64,000 nt of DNA from Hygrocybe punicea (lineage: Eukaryota; Basidiomycota; Agaricomycetes; Agaricales; Hygrophoraceae). The notes beneath the pieces are model-generated. The model was not told the DNA's origin. It ran no database searches and was given only the letters and a program-made list of their open reading frames with translations. Location: assembly GCA_963556145.1 (NCBI GenBank), contig OY744471.1, forward strand, positions 5,449,590 through 5,513,589, written 5' to 3'. The position numbers and the translations under genes are program-made. Shown here one piece after another: positions 44,473 to 55,204 of this stretch; position 1 is the stretch's first letter; every line of letters starts with the position of its first letter.

Positions 44473-45136
44473 ACCTCGCAAGGGTGGGTGTCGACGTCAA
44501 TTGACGTGGGTCCAGCCCTCGCAAGGTGCTTGGAGGTGGTTCTAGTGCCAGTGCCAGTGCCAGTGCTGGTGCCGGTTAGCTATTGCCCTGGGTTACCCAC
44601 GAATACCCTTGGGCAACCTGGACCCGTAACCGTACCCGTATGCCACGCCCGCGAGTCTCGCCTTTGTGTGCGCGCCGCGGCCCACACCCACCTTTGACCT
44701 CGCAACACCGGACGTGCGTCAATCGACGCAACGCCGTGTGGATGCGAGGTGACTTGGGGGTGGGCAATCCAGTGCGGGTGAGGTGCGGTGACGGGTACAC
44801 GAAGATTCGGCCCTCGCGTCATTGGACGCGTGGGCCTTGTCTTCGCGTTGACTCACCTAGCGACCAGGGAGTGGGTGCACCACTCCCCCGGTCTCACCTC
44901 CCTTTGATCTCTCTTCGTCGTTGCCGTCGCGTCGTCCTCTTCGCGGGACTTCTTTACTCGTTGTAGCAATAAACACCTCTTTGTTATGAAATAATAACAG
45001 TAGATTAAAAAAACACTTACCTTTGGCAGTGCCGGTGCCTGTGCCTGTGCTGGTACTGGCGTCGGTGCTGTGATCTTGCCTTACCTCGCGAGGCTGCCGT
45101 CCACGTCAGTCGACGTGGGCCTGCTGCTCGCGAGGT
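44473..45136. repeat. Three palindromic cassettes in NA5
   Basis: 44473-44527 (centre ACGTCAATTGACGT), 44697-44750 (GCGTCAATCGACGC) and 45083-45136 (ACGTCAGTCGACGT), 54-55 bp each. The centres differ, but each stays palindromic or nearly so. Confidence 0.85.
44861..44893 (-). other. Donor-adjacent hairpin (NA5, distal)
   Basis: Arms ACCAGGGA/TCCCCCGGT around GTGGGTGCACCAC (44871-44883); 15 nt from a GTGAGTC donor at 44856. Confidence 0.6.
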
Positions 45137-45296
45137 GCGGCCCTCGCAGGGTTCCCCGGTGGCGCTGGCGCTGGTTCTCGTCGTCGTTCTGACGCATTCT
45201 CTACTCGGGAACCCAAGACGCGCGTTTGTGTTCGCGGGGTAATCGAGGGGGGGGGGGAGTAGGTGGCGAACATTGATGAAAACAAACACACACCTG

Positions 45297-45328
45297 GGCC
45301 GGAGTGTGGGCGCACCACACCTCCGGCC
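45297..45328 (-). other. Donor-adjacent hairpin (NA5, proximal)
   Basis: Arms GGCCGGAG/CTCCGGCC around TGTGGGCGCACCACA; the core is 11 nt from a GTGTGTG donor at 45293. The central GTGCAC is GCGCAC-like here, while the long arms remain perfect. Confidence 0.65.
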
Positions 45329-45419
45329 TTGCTCACCGTTCTCCCCGTCGTCCGCGTCGTGGTCATAGTAGCGCTTGTGGCTGTCATCTTGCACCGGTGA
45401 CGTCTTGGTTGTTTTTCCC

Positions 45420-45702
45420 TTCCTCTTCGCGTGGTGGCAGCCTGAGACGGCTTAGTTACTAGAAGATAATTACCTGTAGATAAAACAAAGGAAAAACGAA
45501 TGAAAACTTACATTTGCGGCCCTCTGTGCTGAGCCGCGGACACCCCATACCATGCCCGACCCTTATCTATGCCAGAGAAAGGAGACGGACTGAGGCGGTG
45601 GGAAAACGAGACGGGAAACCTTGCAAGCAACCGCTCGGTGCTGCACTTGGGAAGATTGGTCCCGAGACTACCTATTTCTAAACACCACCTATGCTCTGCC
45701 AA
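45420..45702 (-). CDS. Small spliced minus-strand frame
   Basis: Met at 45702 opens MAEHRWCLEIGSLGTNLPKC and runs to GVSAAQHRGPQM, followed by a well-formed 38-bp intron (45474-45511; GTAAGTTTTC...TTTATCTACAG). The next exon soon ends at a stop. It may be the first exon of the NA5 transcript. No homology recognised. Confidence 0.4.
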
Positions 45703-45863
45703 TCAGCCGTTGCAGCTGAGGTTTTCAGCGATTTGAGTCGTCAAGCATAGGCCACGAGCAAACGACGAGAGAGACAGCACCGTAATGTTAGTGATAAAAG
45801 AGTAATAATACACGTCAGTACCAGTGAATGACAGCTCAACTTTTCTCGGCATCAACATAACCA

Positions 45864-46362
45864 TTAAGTGGAACTTGTGCTCTCCTGTTGTGAGTTAGAA
45901 GACATGGTTGTTCTAATGGTAACGCTGCTTGTCTTCTCAACAGCCTTCTCTACGACCATCAGCTCCTGGTCCATCCATTCTAATCCTCGACGAGCCTTGT
46001 CCAAATCTTCTTGGTATAATCGCAATTGAACTTGGCAGCGCTTCAGCCTTTGCTCAGCCGCCATTGTCTCCGCATAGCTCTCGTCACGAGCCGCTCGAGT
46101 AAGCTCCAGCACTTGACTGGGTGTCAAAGGTTCTGGGCATGTCTCTTTCTTCACCCAGATGATCTTTGGAACCTGACGACGCGGTCAAAGTCGATTTTAG
46201 TCTTTGGGGAATATGAAACCATACCATTGGTGAGCCTGACACATATACCATATCGCTGTGTGGATCATTACATGAGGGAACATCCCAAGAACGTTCGAGA
46301 GTATTAGTGGCAACACTGCAGGTGGTTACAGACATGCTGTTAGTAACGCCACTCACCTTCAA
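45864..46362 (-). pseudogene. Coiled-coil protein, frameshifted
   Basis: From Met at 46362 the frame reads MKVSGVTNSMSVTTCSVATN to SGSKDHLGEE. A shift near 46155 then gives KKETCPEPLTPSQVLELTRA, ARDESYAETMAAEQRLKRCQ and VQLRLYQEDLDKARRGLEWM, a clear amphipathic coiled coil with a Ser/Thr tail. Such short coiled-coil proteins are common in Agaricomycete repeat regions. It is divergent from the dioxygenase-like gene starting at 46468. The function is unknown. Confidence 0.5.
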
Positions 46363-46467
46363 ATTTATTACGTTATTCAGGTCAAGACCCCGTAGACTCC
46401 ATCGCAGTATTATTCAGCGGAGCTTATCCTCAGATCAACCTACAAACTCCAGAGTCGCAGAGTTGAC

Positions 46468-49400
46468 TTGATGACCCAGGCGGCAGATAGGCAACTAATA
46501 CTTCCAGACCAGGTTGAAGCCGCGGCTAATCGTGGATTGTCCTGGCGGCCTCTATCTCCGTTCTTACGAGACTTTCCGTGGTATAATGGCTGCATACTGG
46601 AAGATGGTCCTCTTCATACGTGGAACTTGGAAGCTTGTCGTAGACAATCACTCACAATGCAATTTGAACGGCTTAGGGATGATCTTGAGGTAAGCTCACT
46701 GGCATGTCTCAACACAGGCTTGTTCTTGTTCATGATATATAGGTTTTGGCTCGCACCTTTGACTCATTTGAGACTGGGGAATTCTATAACAGTCCTTTTC
46801 GTTATTTTTCATGGCTGTATTTGCAGACTGGCGCTGACCAGGTTGCAACCACGGACAAAGGTCAGCCAGCTGCCATATCGTTTGTTGGTGCCCTGGTTTT
46901 GCGTTGCCCGACATCCCTCCCAGATTTCAACCAGTTCGTATCTGACCTGTTATCGTGACGTTAATGCCACTAACCTTCATCAAGACTTGGGTGAAACTTT
47001 CAGACTGGATCGGACTCGTTGAGAACGCCAGGGATTTGGCTTTTCGTCCTGCAGGCCAGCAGTGTAATACACTCACGCATGCCTTGCCAGTGCATCCAAC
47101 CACCGGAAATCTATCGGTGCAACAGCGAAACTTCATCCGTGGGATTCAGAACCTTGCGAGAGCATCTACGCGCTCCAAAGATGCCCGTTGGGCGAAAATC
47201 CTCAGTAATCTAGATTCTGCTGCATTTATGCTATCATGGCATTGCGAGGTTGGGATTTGACCATGGCGATTCTTAATATGCTGACCGAGCTGTCTTTAGG
47301 GACACATGGATATCCCAGATAAAGCCAGTGACTTGGTGGAAGCCATTACAAGGTCTGGTAAAATTTGCTTCGCACTAGTATTGAGTACTTGACAAATCTT
47401 TTATAGTCGTGCACGTAGTTTACAAGTTGAACTTGATCACTCCGTTCTGCAGGGAATTTTGGCTAATATCAACTTGTCTCACCTCCGAACACCTTTACAT
47501 CTCGCGCTGGCTATCTCCCCCCTAATCCTTCTTTCCGACCACAATCTTGGCATTGTTTCAATCCGGAGGAATGTCTTACTACAGGTGAGCATTGTGGTAT
47601 CAACTCGTTCTACGCCATAGGTTGAAGGACCATTCTGAGATTGCTAAATCACTTGGCAACAACAAGCCTGAAACTATTCGGCAGATTGAGCGTGGCCTAT
47701 GGGCCGCTGTAGTAGCCATCAGCGACGGTGTTGATTCAACGGATGCATTGAAAACTTTTTTTATTGACTTCCACGCCATGATCGAAATAGCTCGCCAGAA
47801 TAACTCTGTTCGATATTGGTCCCATGAAGGTATGTAATTTGTGTTCCTTTGCATTCAGTGAAATATATACTCGGCAGATTCTGGCATTCATTCGGTAGAT
47901 ACTGCACCGGAGTTACAGTCACAAGCAGTAAGTACGACCCGAGACCCCGAGACGGACCATCCGGACCCCGGCGACGTTGATTCAACCCCTTGGACGGCTG
48001 GTGATAATGAATCCGAACCTATTCTCGGCACACCCATCGCTGCCTCTGACGCCCTCAGCGGCACTGCACAGGGCACAAGGACAGTTAATATCGTTCAGCA
48101 GAGTGGGTCACTCGGAATCCAGCCGTTCAATGGTGATGGTCCAGGGCACACCGAGCATGATGGTGAATGTTCTGGGGATCATACAAAACGCGAAAGACTT
48201 GCTCGAGCTAAGAAGCCAGTCAATCGTGATGGGTACAAAGACATGGCATCCCGAAAGAAGAAGAAGCGAAAGCCGGTTAAACGGAATTCGCAGATCGATG
48301 AGAAATTGGACCTCGATCTTGTGAGCGAAGTTGTTGAGGTGATAGACCTGACTGGCGAGGTGGTGTCGTCAATAAATTCTTTCCGCAAACAATATTTGAT
48401 GAGAGTTCCAGGAACGTCCGCCCCCAAATTTATATGAGGAGGAACTTTCAAGGGTGAGTAGAATGATACAGATTCTACTCGGTCGTCCTCAATGTGAATC
48501 CGTCCATTTGTCGTTTTTCTGGCCAGATCCCATGCAAGATGGGAGATTTGAGCTTGAGTTTAGAACCTTTGAGCGGGTGGTGGGTTCCTTGTTCTGTAGC
48601 AAATAGGGACATCATTGCTCATCCTTTATTGCGGAAGGCTGCTAATGAATACGCAACCATTCGTAAACTGCGGGAGGGCATTCAGTCTCTGTTGTCGAAT
48701 GGTCGCCCTCTCCACCATCTCCCGAGTGCTCGATCCCTTGAGTTAGACTCCTCTGGATCCACCATTTTCGTATCGTCCTATGCAGAGTTTGTCAAGCTGT
48801 CTGCCAGGCAAATACAAGACATTTTCTGGAAACGGCATATTCTTGTGACTGATGCACCTGCGGAGCCCATGAGCTTTGACCGTGAAGGTCTTTGCACACT
48901 AGGCCCCTTGAGAGACTCCCGTCAGATTCAAGGCATGACACCATCCCTGAATGGTGAATTGTACGACACTGACTTCCGGTATCATACCGCGCAGATCTTT
49001 CTCTCCGTATAGTTGAAAACCCGAACCAGTGCCTCCGTCAAGGCACACTGGAAATAGTGTACCAAGAAAGTTTGAAGGGAGAGGATGGTAGAACTCTCAG
49101 TGTCCTCGATTTGCGCATGGGGGGCGAAAATGTGCCGAGTATCCCGCAATACCGGTGCGCCTGATTCAATTTGCTGGAGATAGACAACTGATTATCACAT
49201 AGTCATTTGTCTTCTCATCAAACAGCATGGAAGGAAACCAGGGGACTCCTTGGTTTTCGAAATGAAGAGCCTCCAAGCGATTCTTTACTCTGGGGGACTG
49301 CAGCTCTTGCGCCCGCCACCTCGTGGATGCACATTGATGCGGAAGGTTTTGCAACCGCTGTGGAAACCAAGGTTGGCGTCAAATGTTGGATTCTGTGTGC

Positions 49401-50226
49401 CCGTCGTCGCACAACGCCTGAATTTAACCATGACGGCGACATGGGATCGATTTTGGCATTTGGGAATGACTGGGACCCGTTTGGCTCTGGTCTGGGAATG
49501 TACGAACATGAAGCAGTTCTTTTGAAACCCGGTACAATATTGTATGTTACATTCAGCTTGATGTGCCTATTTCTAATATTTGATAGGTACATGCGACCTA
49601 ACACGCCGCACTATGTCATCACATTGGAGAACTCCATTGCTTATGGACGACATTTCTACTCCACATCGTCAATTCAAGATAGCTGCTGGGGAATTATTCA
49701 TTGCTTGGTAATGGACCACTCCGTCACCAACACGGCTCACATGGTTTCTCGGAAGCTCCTCCGTAGACTCATGGCATTCTGGCTCAAAACTTATGAAGAC
49801 AATTATGATCCAAATAACGGTACGGCATCCGATTCATCTTGGAGTCTTTTTGAGTCGCAGCTGACCAGTTTCATTCACAGACTATAATCCATCCTTGGTA
49901 CATGTCCCAAATGTCACAAAACCGGATGGCCTTTTGGATGTTATCTTTGTCAGCCACATCCTGGAATTCTCCGAAATTCTGGATAAGTGATGGTATGAAA
50001 GTGAAGATGGCGAAATCTCGAACGTCGAGTTATTAGAGCAAGCCGTTGGCCGTTCCTTAACAGAGAAGTTCAGGAATTGGTGTATTCACTACTATATTTG
50101 TGTTACCGAGGGAGACCTGGATTATGCTCCTGTGGTTTTCCAAACGACACGTCTTCGACTTGCCGCCAGCATCACTCTCTATGTCACCCAAGCAATAGCC
50201 AATGAAGTCCCACTATTTGCGACGTA
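46468..50226 (+). pseudogene. Dioxygenase-fold (JmjC/cupin-like) protein with disordered linker
   Basis: At least nine exons. The N-terminal helical region (FLRDFPWYNGCILEDGPLHT, FERLRDDLE, RYFSWLYLQTGADQ) runs to about 47830. A hydrophilic linker follows, with a nuclear-localisation-like RKKKKRKP and a SUMO-interaction-like VVEVIDLT (48330-48353). The C-terminal part contains HILVTDAPAEPMSFDREGL, SWMHIDAEGFATAVE (H at 49330, D at 49336), YMRPNTPHYVITLENS and IAYGRHFYSTSSIQD. H-x-D with a distal H fits the Fe(II)/2-oxoglutarate double-stranded beta-helix fold. Similar proteins are expanded in Agaricomycetes. An in-frame TGA lies near 49988 (ILDK*WYES), and the last exon continues to 50226. 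The CxC5/CxC6 gene follows 250 bp downstream on the same strand. Confidence 0.65.
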
Positions 50227-50291
50227 ACGGTCCGCAATTTATTTCTAGAACACTTTGGAAGGGAATCCGCAGATGCAGCCAGCTACTAGAT

Positions 50292-50375
50292 AGTGTTGCC
50301 ACGGCTCAGTCCGAAACCGTTAGCCGATTGAGCCGAGCTGAAGATTAGCCGAGCCCAGGCGGGAACGTCTGACCC
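50292..50375 (+). mobile_element. Orphan left end related to NA1
   Basis: TAGTGTTGCCACGGCTCAG followed by TTAGCCGA/GAGCCGAG subterminal-type repeats. No matching right end is nearby, so this is a truncated copy. Confidence 0.5.
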
Positions 50376-50477
50376 CCACCAAGTTTGTCCACGGGACATG
50401 AATCCACATGTCCAGACATCCCCAAAGGGTAGTTTAGTATTATTTAGTTTAAATGTTAAGATACCTTTGCGTGTTGA

Positions 50478-52733
50478 ATGTCCTTTGATAAAACAAAACA
50501 GATGTTGCTCCCAACCCTGCTTGACGCTATACGGGAGTGTGATGATACCATGGAACTAAAGAGTCCTCAATTTTTTTCTTTGATTTTGCTTGGTTCCCAT
50601 CTTTGGGAGCACTTGAGATGGAGACATACCCCAGGTTCCACCGCCCTTCCCAGCTTACTACCACCTGATATCTCAAATTTCTTCTGCTTGGCACTTGGCG
50701 TTAATGAAGACATCCTTGTCAAGAGTTGGTATACTCTCAGGCCTTTGCTGGAAATGGTGTCAGCCAAGGATGAAGACAACAAAACATATCACTCTCCTTT
50801 GCAGAACGCTACCCTCCTTCCATTATTTCTTCAATACGGACTCACTTTTGGTATTGGTATAATTCCTTTTCCTTAGTCCTTCTGGATACAGTCTAATACA
50901 TTTTAAAAACAGGGTTTTTTGACCTTTTCCCACCTACTCAAGTTTGCCTCGATCCAAAATGTGGAATTGCCAGGACCGGCAAGAGCTCATATATCTGTGA
51001 GCTCACAGATCTTTCACGTTATGAAGTCGTTCTTTTCTTGCGCTCCATGGGTGCGCTACCAGTATGGGCCTATTCTGCAGTTTGCACTGGTAAGTCAAAC
51101 TATATTTCATCGTCGACATGTTTCCGATAACTTTTCCGGTGTAGTATGTAAAACTCGATACTACCCAAACTATTACGTTCACGAAAATCACTCTATTTGT
51201 ACATACTACCCTGGAATCCCGCAAACAATACAAGTGTCAATGCATCATTAAGTCGAAACCACTCTAGCTCAACAGTTCGTGAACCAGATGGTTTGTGCAT
51301 GGTGTGTTGGTTCTACTACCATACATTAACAATGCTTACACTTTCTACAGGGTATCCGGGGCCAATTTAGCTCGCATCTACAACCTCAACTACAAAGATC
51401 CCGAAGTTCGAATCATGCCCTCACAGTGGCTGTACAAGTTTGGGTTGACGTGCGACCATGTGTGGGATTCATTTTTTATTTACTCCTTGTTATTGGATTG
51501 CACAGAACATGGTGCAATCCTCAATTTACCCCATATCATGCCTGATCAAGCGCTCTGGCTCCATGCTGCGCTAGAGGCTCACACAACGACCATGGTGGGC
51601 CCCAGGCAAGAATTCTGGAATCATGCCTGTGAATTATGCTGTAAATACAGAATGACAGAGGCGGGTATTGTTGGTGAGTCACCTTTTGTCCTGATTGCCC
51701 ATGCCAGAGCTTAAAGAATCTTCCACAGAAGCACTGCATGCGACTGTCACTGATGGTGTTAGCATTGGGCATCCTTGCTGTGGAGTTCACGACTGCAAAG
51801 AATCGTTGGCATCCCATTGGAACAGGTTTTGTGAACAACACGACAGTCTGGAGTACGTGTGCACTGTGACAATGTGCTCTCGACCTTGTGATCCTGGCTA
51901 CAAGACATGTTCAATGCAAGAGCACCGCCAACTTGAAGTTGCTGGAGACGAACGATGAACTGCAATGTTCCAATTACGACACCAGCTGGAACAACTAAAC
52001 TCAAACCAAATTGAGGATGCTCTCTTACCTGGACTAGGGGTTGTGACACTTGAAGTAGAAGATGATGACGTTGACCATGCAGCTGAGTGCAATGACAAAT
52101 TGCCGGAAGGCAACACAAAGCCACACATATGATTAAATCGTTGATGAACTCACAATGAACAACTCTGCGTCACTACCTGTGGCATAATACTGGGTCGCAC
52201 AACTTTTTTTGGTTCGGAAGCCATCAACGGTGTTGTGGTAAGTGCCAGCGGTCTCTCTTGCCCTTTACCTTAGGTATATACAGCTCTTTCATCAAAAACT
52301 GTTCCCGACCCCCCAGTCTCTACCTGGTGTCAACTTTTTTGACAATAATTGTCACCTCAAGAAGCACCTCAACGCGACAAACAACCACTACTTCGACCGA
52401 TGCGCTCTCCCAGTGGATGTATTCCACATGAAGATGAAACATCAGGAATCGGACAAGTTCTGTAATGAATGGTGCAACCCAGTTCGGTTCCCCGATCTCA
52501 TCAAGGATGGGAAATGGACATTCAATTCCTCAGCAGCTGAGATGACAAATGCTTGGTTCAGTGGATTCCAAGCTGTTGTGCAGGAAATGCGGGTAGAGAA
52601 GTATAACTTTTTTCTTGATGAAATGATCAAGCAACGGAATCGTTTGATTGTTGCTGAGTTGTGTAAACGCCATGCCCATCCCATTCAAATTCCTCACATT
52701 GATCTTTTAAGTACTGAGTCTAGTGATGTATAG
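50478..52733 (+). pseudogene. CxC5/CxC6 cysteine-cluster protein associated with KDZ transposons
   Basis: Exon 1 starts MSFDKTKQMLLPTLLDAIRE. The CxC5 part follows: VCLDPKCGIARTGKSSYICE, CKTRYYPNYYVHENHSICTY, then ARIYNLNYKDPEVRIMPSQW and DSFFIYSLLLDC. The CxC6 part is GVSIGHPCCGVHDCKESLAS, FCEQHDSLEYVCTVTMCSRP and DPGYKTCSMQEHRQLE. The C-terminal part has THNEQLCVTTCGIILGRTTF, FDNNCHLKKHLNATNNHYFD, CALPVDVFHMKMKHQESDKF and MIKQRNRLIVAELCKRH. These cysteine clusters, probably zinc-binding, are described in association with KDZ transposases. TGA stops interrupt at 51956-51958, 52130-52132, 52142-52144 and 52145-52147; the last two sit where the family has Arg-Arg before THNEQ. Confidence 0.8.
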
Positions 52734-52754
52734 TAGGGGTAGGTCTTGTATATA

Positions 52755-52985
52755 TTGTGTGTATTTGAAACGCGCAACTATCTGATGGCACGCTTTATAC
52801 TACAGAACTTTGAAACATGCAACTTTTCCTTCGCGCAACTTTCTGGACAACATTCAAAGTGCGCAACTTTCTGAATGATGTTCAAAGCACGCAACTTTCC
52901 TTTGGAATTCGAGCACGCAACTTTATGGGACGACCTCAAAAGCGCGCAACTATTTTGGGAGCGTGCAATTTCAAAATGCTTTGAG
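52755..52985. repeat. Spaced GCGCAACTTTCTG repeats
   Basis: Seven to eight copies of GCGCAACT/ACGCAACTTT/TGCAACTT spaced about 25-40 bp, starting some 25 bp after the CxC5/CxC6 stop codon. Confidence 0.75.
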
Positions 52986-52999
52986 TACACATTTAATAT

Positions 53000-53700
53000 T
53001 GTAAGACAAGTGTCCAAACTACTAGATATCTGTGGCTATGAGACGACTGGAGGATCCTTTGAATGAAAAACTGAAAAAAGAAAGAAAAAAACAGCAACTA
53101 CAGAAATGACAGTCTTTGAGATTACGTTGCGGTGAACTCAGATTGCAGATTGCAGAAGGGAGAGGGAAGCACAAGATAGGATAACTACTTTTGTAGGGAT
53201 CAGAGAAGCAGGAAGGGAGAGAAGGATGAAGAGAGGGGTTGGGTGAAAGCCAAGAGGCTTCCTAGCCCTGGAAAGAGTGATTCTGGCCTGTGGGAAGGAA
53301 CTGGTGTGAGCAGCAAGGGTGGGATGGGCACCTCGCATGGTCCAGATCACAGGGAGAAGCACACTTGCCCGGGCAGCAGTTGGTAACACTGAGGTAACAA
53401 GAAGAGGTAAGGCGAGGAGGAGTGTGGTGGGAGGGTGAAGAAAACGAGCCGCAATGACAGTGACAGCGAGGGCACAGAGCGCTGACTCTGTGTCACACCT
53501 GTCACTTGCTCAGAGACCATATCTTTTGTCACACTCCTACCTTGTTTAGACTTAAGCTTGCGAAAGAGGTCCTTTGAGGGAAAAAAATTAAAAGGAAAGT
53601 GAAAAGAGTGGACAGTTGGCATTAGCAGACTCAGAGCTGTGTGAAGCGAAGTGATCATAAGGTCCAAGAAAAGGAAAATTGTGATGCAAAGGTAAACTAC
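53000..53700. other. No supported gene
   Basis: Purine-rich plus strand. Frames on both strands are short and of biased composition. Confidence 0.35.
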
Positions 53701-53714
53701 GCCCAGGGATTGTG

Positions 53715-54008
53715 TCAGGGTTTGGCAGGAATATTGAATCCACTTCGACCAGGTTCGATAGTCTGGGAAGAAAGCAGTGAGGTTGTCGAAGGTACCACAG
53801 AGGTTTCAATGTCCAATAAGTGGGCAGGGGCTTGGAAGAGTCCTCCTGAACTGGTAGTAACATTCGAGGAAGATGTTGATGGAATGCCAAGATTATCGTC
53901 AAATAAGCCACCTTCAAATGTATCCCAGTCTGTAAGGGACTCGGAATAATTCACTGTGCCTAAATCACTCCAAGACAGGTAGTTATCTCCTGTTGGACTT
54001 GGAGACAA
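53715..54008 (-). CDS. Acidic Ser/Thr-rich exon
   Basis: 97 codons: MSPSPTGDNYLSWSDLGTVN, WDTFEGGLFDDNLGIPSTSS. It resembles an acidic activation-type or disordered segment with aromatic residues. No DNA-binding domain or continuation found. Confidence 0.35.
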   Translation of the reverse strand: MSPSPTGDNYLSWSDLGTVNYSESLTDWDTFEGGLFDDNLGIPSTSSSNVTTSSGGLFQAPAHLLDIETSVVPSTTSLLSSQTIEPGRSGFNIPAKP

Positions 54009-54245
54009 TGACAGTCTTGTGACAACTGAAATGAGTTGGCATCATTACTATTAATGCAACCATGATCTATTTAGTGTTGCCGAAGTTCGGTTCGGTCCGG
54101 TTTTTCGCTATTTTTGAAAAACCGGAACCAGAACCGATGGTTCGGTTCAGCGAAATGCCAAACCCGAACTGGAACCGTGTCGAACGGTTTCATGACGTTC
54201 GGTCTGCGTTCAAACGTGGTTCGAACCGCGAACCCACCTCCAAAT

Positions 54246-54602
54246 ACCTCGCGCGGGCCAGACGCGCGTCAATTGACGCGGCTGTCACCCTCACGAGGTA
54301 GATGGGGGGGCTCCGTCTGTTTTTGCGAGGTTGGGTTGGGGCCAGGCACTTCCCATGGGCATCCGCGCATGCTACCTACCTCGCGAAGAACAGGGACGCT
54401 TCAATTGACACGCTCCGTCTGTTTTCGCGAGGTTGGATGGGGCCGGGGACTTTCCATGGGCGTCCGCGCATGCTGACGACCTCGCGAAGAACGGGGCACA
54501 TCAATTGACGCGCTCCGTCTGTTTTCGCGAGGTTGGATGGGGCTGGGGACTTCCTATGGGCGTCCGCACGTCAATTGACGCGGCTAGGGCGTGTTCGTGA
54601 GG
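54246..54602. repeat. Three to four palindromic cassettes in NA4
   Basis: 54246-54299, 54378-54433 and 54479-54533 (54-56 bp each) and a right half at 54567-54602. All have TCAATTGA centres, TCGCGA-type arms and a G-rich TGGATGGGGCNGGGGAC tail. The last two are about 100 bp apart as tandem copies. Confidence 0.88.
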
Positions 54603-54675
54603 TGGGTCTTCGTCGTCGCCTCGTCCATTCCCCTCGTTAGCCGATGTCATTGGGACTGGATTTGGGGGACGTACC

Positions 54676-54786
54676 TGGCTGCTGCCGCTGGTGTTGCTCT
54701 GCTGCTGCTGCTGCTGCTGCCGTTGCCGCTGCTGCTGCTGCTGTTGCCATTGCCATTGCCACTGCTGCTGTTGCCGTTGCCGCTGC

Positions 54787-54823
<37 letters not shown>

Positions 54824-55060
54824 CTGCTGTTGCCGTTGCCATTGCCGCTGCCGCTGCCGTTGCCACTGCTGCTGTTGCTGTTGCTGTTGCCGCTGCCGCT
54901 GCCACTGCTGCTGCTGCTGTTGTTGCGGTCATTTGGCCGTCGTCGTTGTCATCATTTGGCCGTCGTTGTCGTTGTTGTCGTTGTTGTCGTTGTTGTCGTC
55001 GGGGTGGTGGTATGTGGTGTTGCCACTGCCATTGCTGCTGCTGCCGCCGCTGCCATCGAT
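54676..55060. repeat. CTG/CCG/TTG trinucleotide-rich tract
   Basis: A near-continuous run of GCTGCTGCTGCC, GTTGCCGCTG and GTTGTCGTTG. The triplet structure keeps several frames open (poly-Leu, -Ala, -Gln); I treat them as non-informative. Confidence 0.9.
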
Positions 55061-55157
55061 TCACTCCGACTCGCGTTGGAACGTGAGGGAGGTTGTTGGG
55101 TGGAGTTGACCGCGGGCGCCTTCTTTATGCGGTCAAGGTGGGCCACGGGGGGCTGTT

Positions 55158-55204
55158 CTATGTAATAAAATGTCAGTAAAATATAGTATGAGGCCGTTAC
55201 TTAC
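55158..55204 (-). other. Predicted minus-strand intron (NA4)
   Basis: 47 bp: GTAAGTAACGG ... TTTTACTGACAT (branch-like) ... TTACATAG. No clear hairpin next to this donor. Confidence 0.6.

Larger units (their letters stand above)
44260..45500. mobile_element. CpG-dense element block NA5 (ends unresolved)
   Basis: Contains three full palindromic cassettes, a short TCGCGAGG pair (44425-44459), two donor-hairpin units and ACCCGTACCCGT subterminal-like repeats (44580-44645). This content matches NA1-NA4, but no terminal inverted repeat or target duplication was found, so it may be a truncated or composite element. Confidence 0.6.

Noticed and set aside
46306..46320. GTGGCAACACTG as a right terminus of an NA1-type element
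   Set aside because: It lacks the final TA, subterminal repeats and a target duplication with any left end.
54591..55165. Poly-Leu/Cys/Ala frames resembling membrane segments
   Set aside because: They arise from CTG/TGC/CCG triplets; there is no start context, no conserved domain and three frames are open at once.
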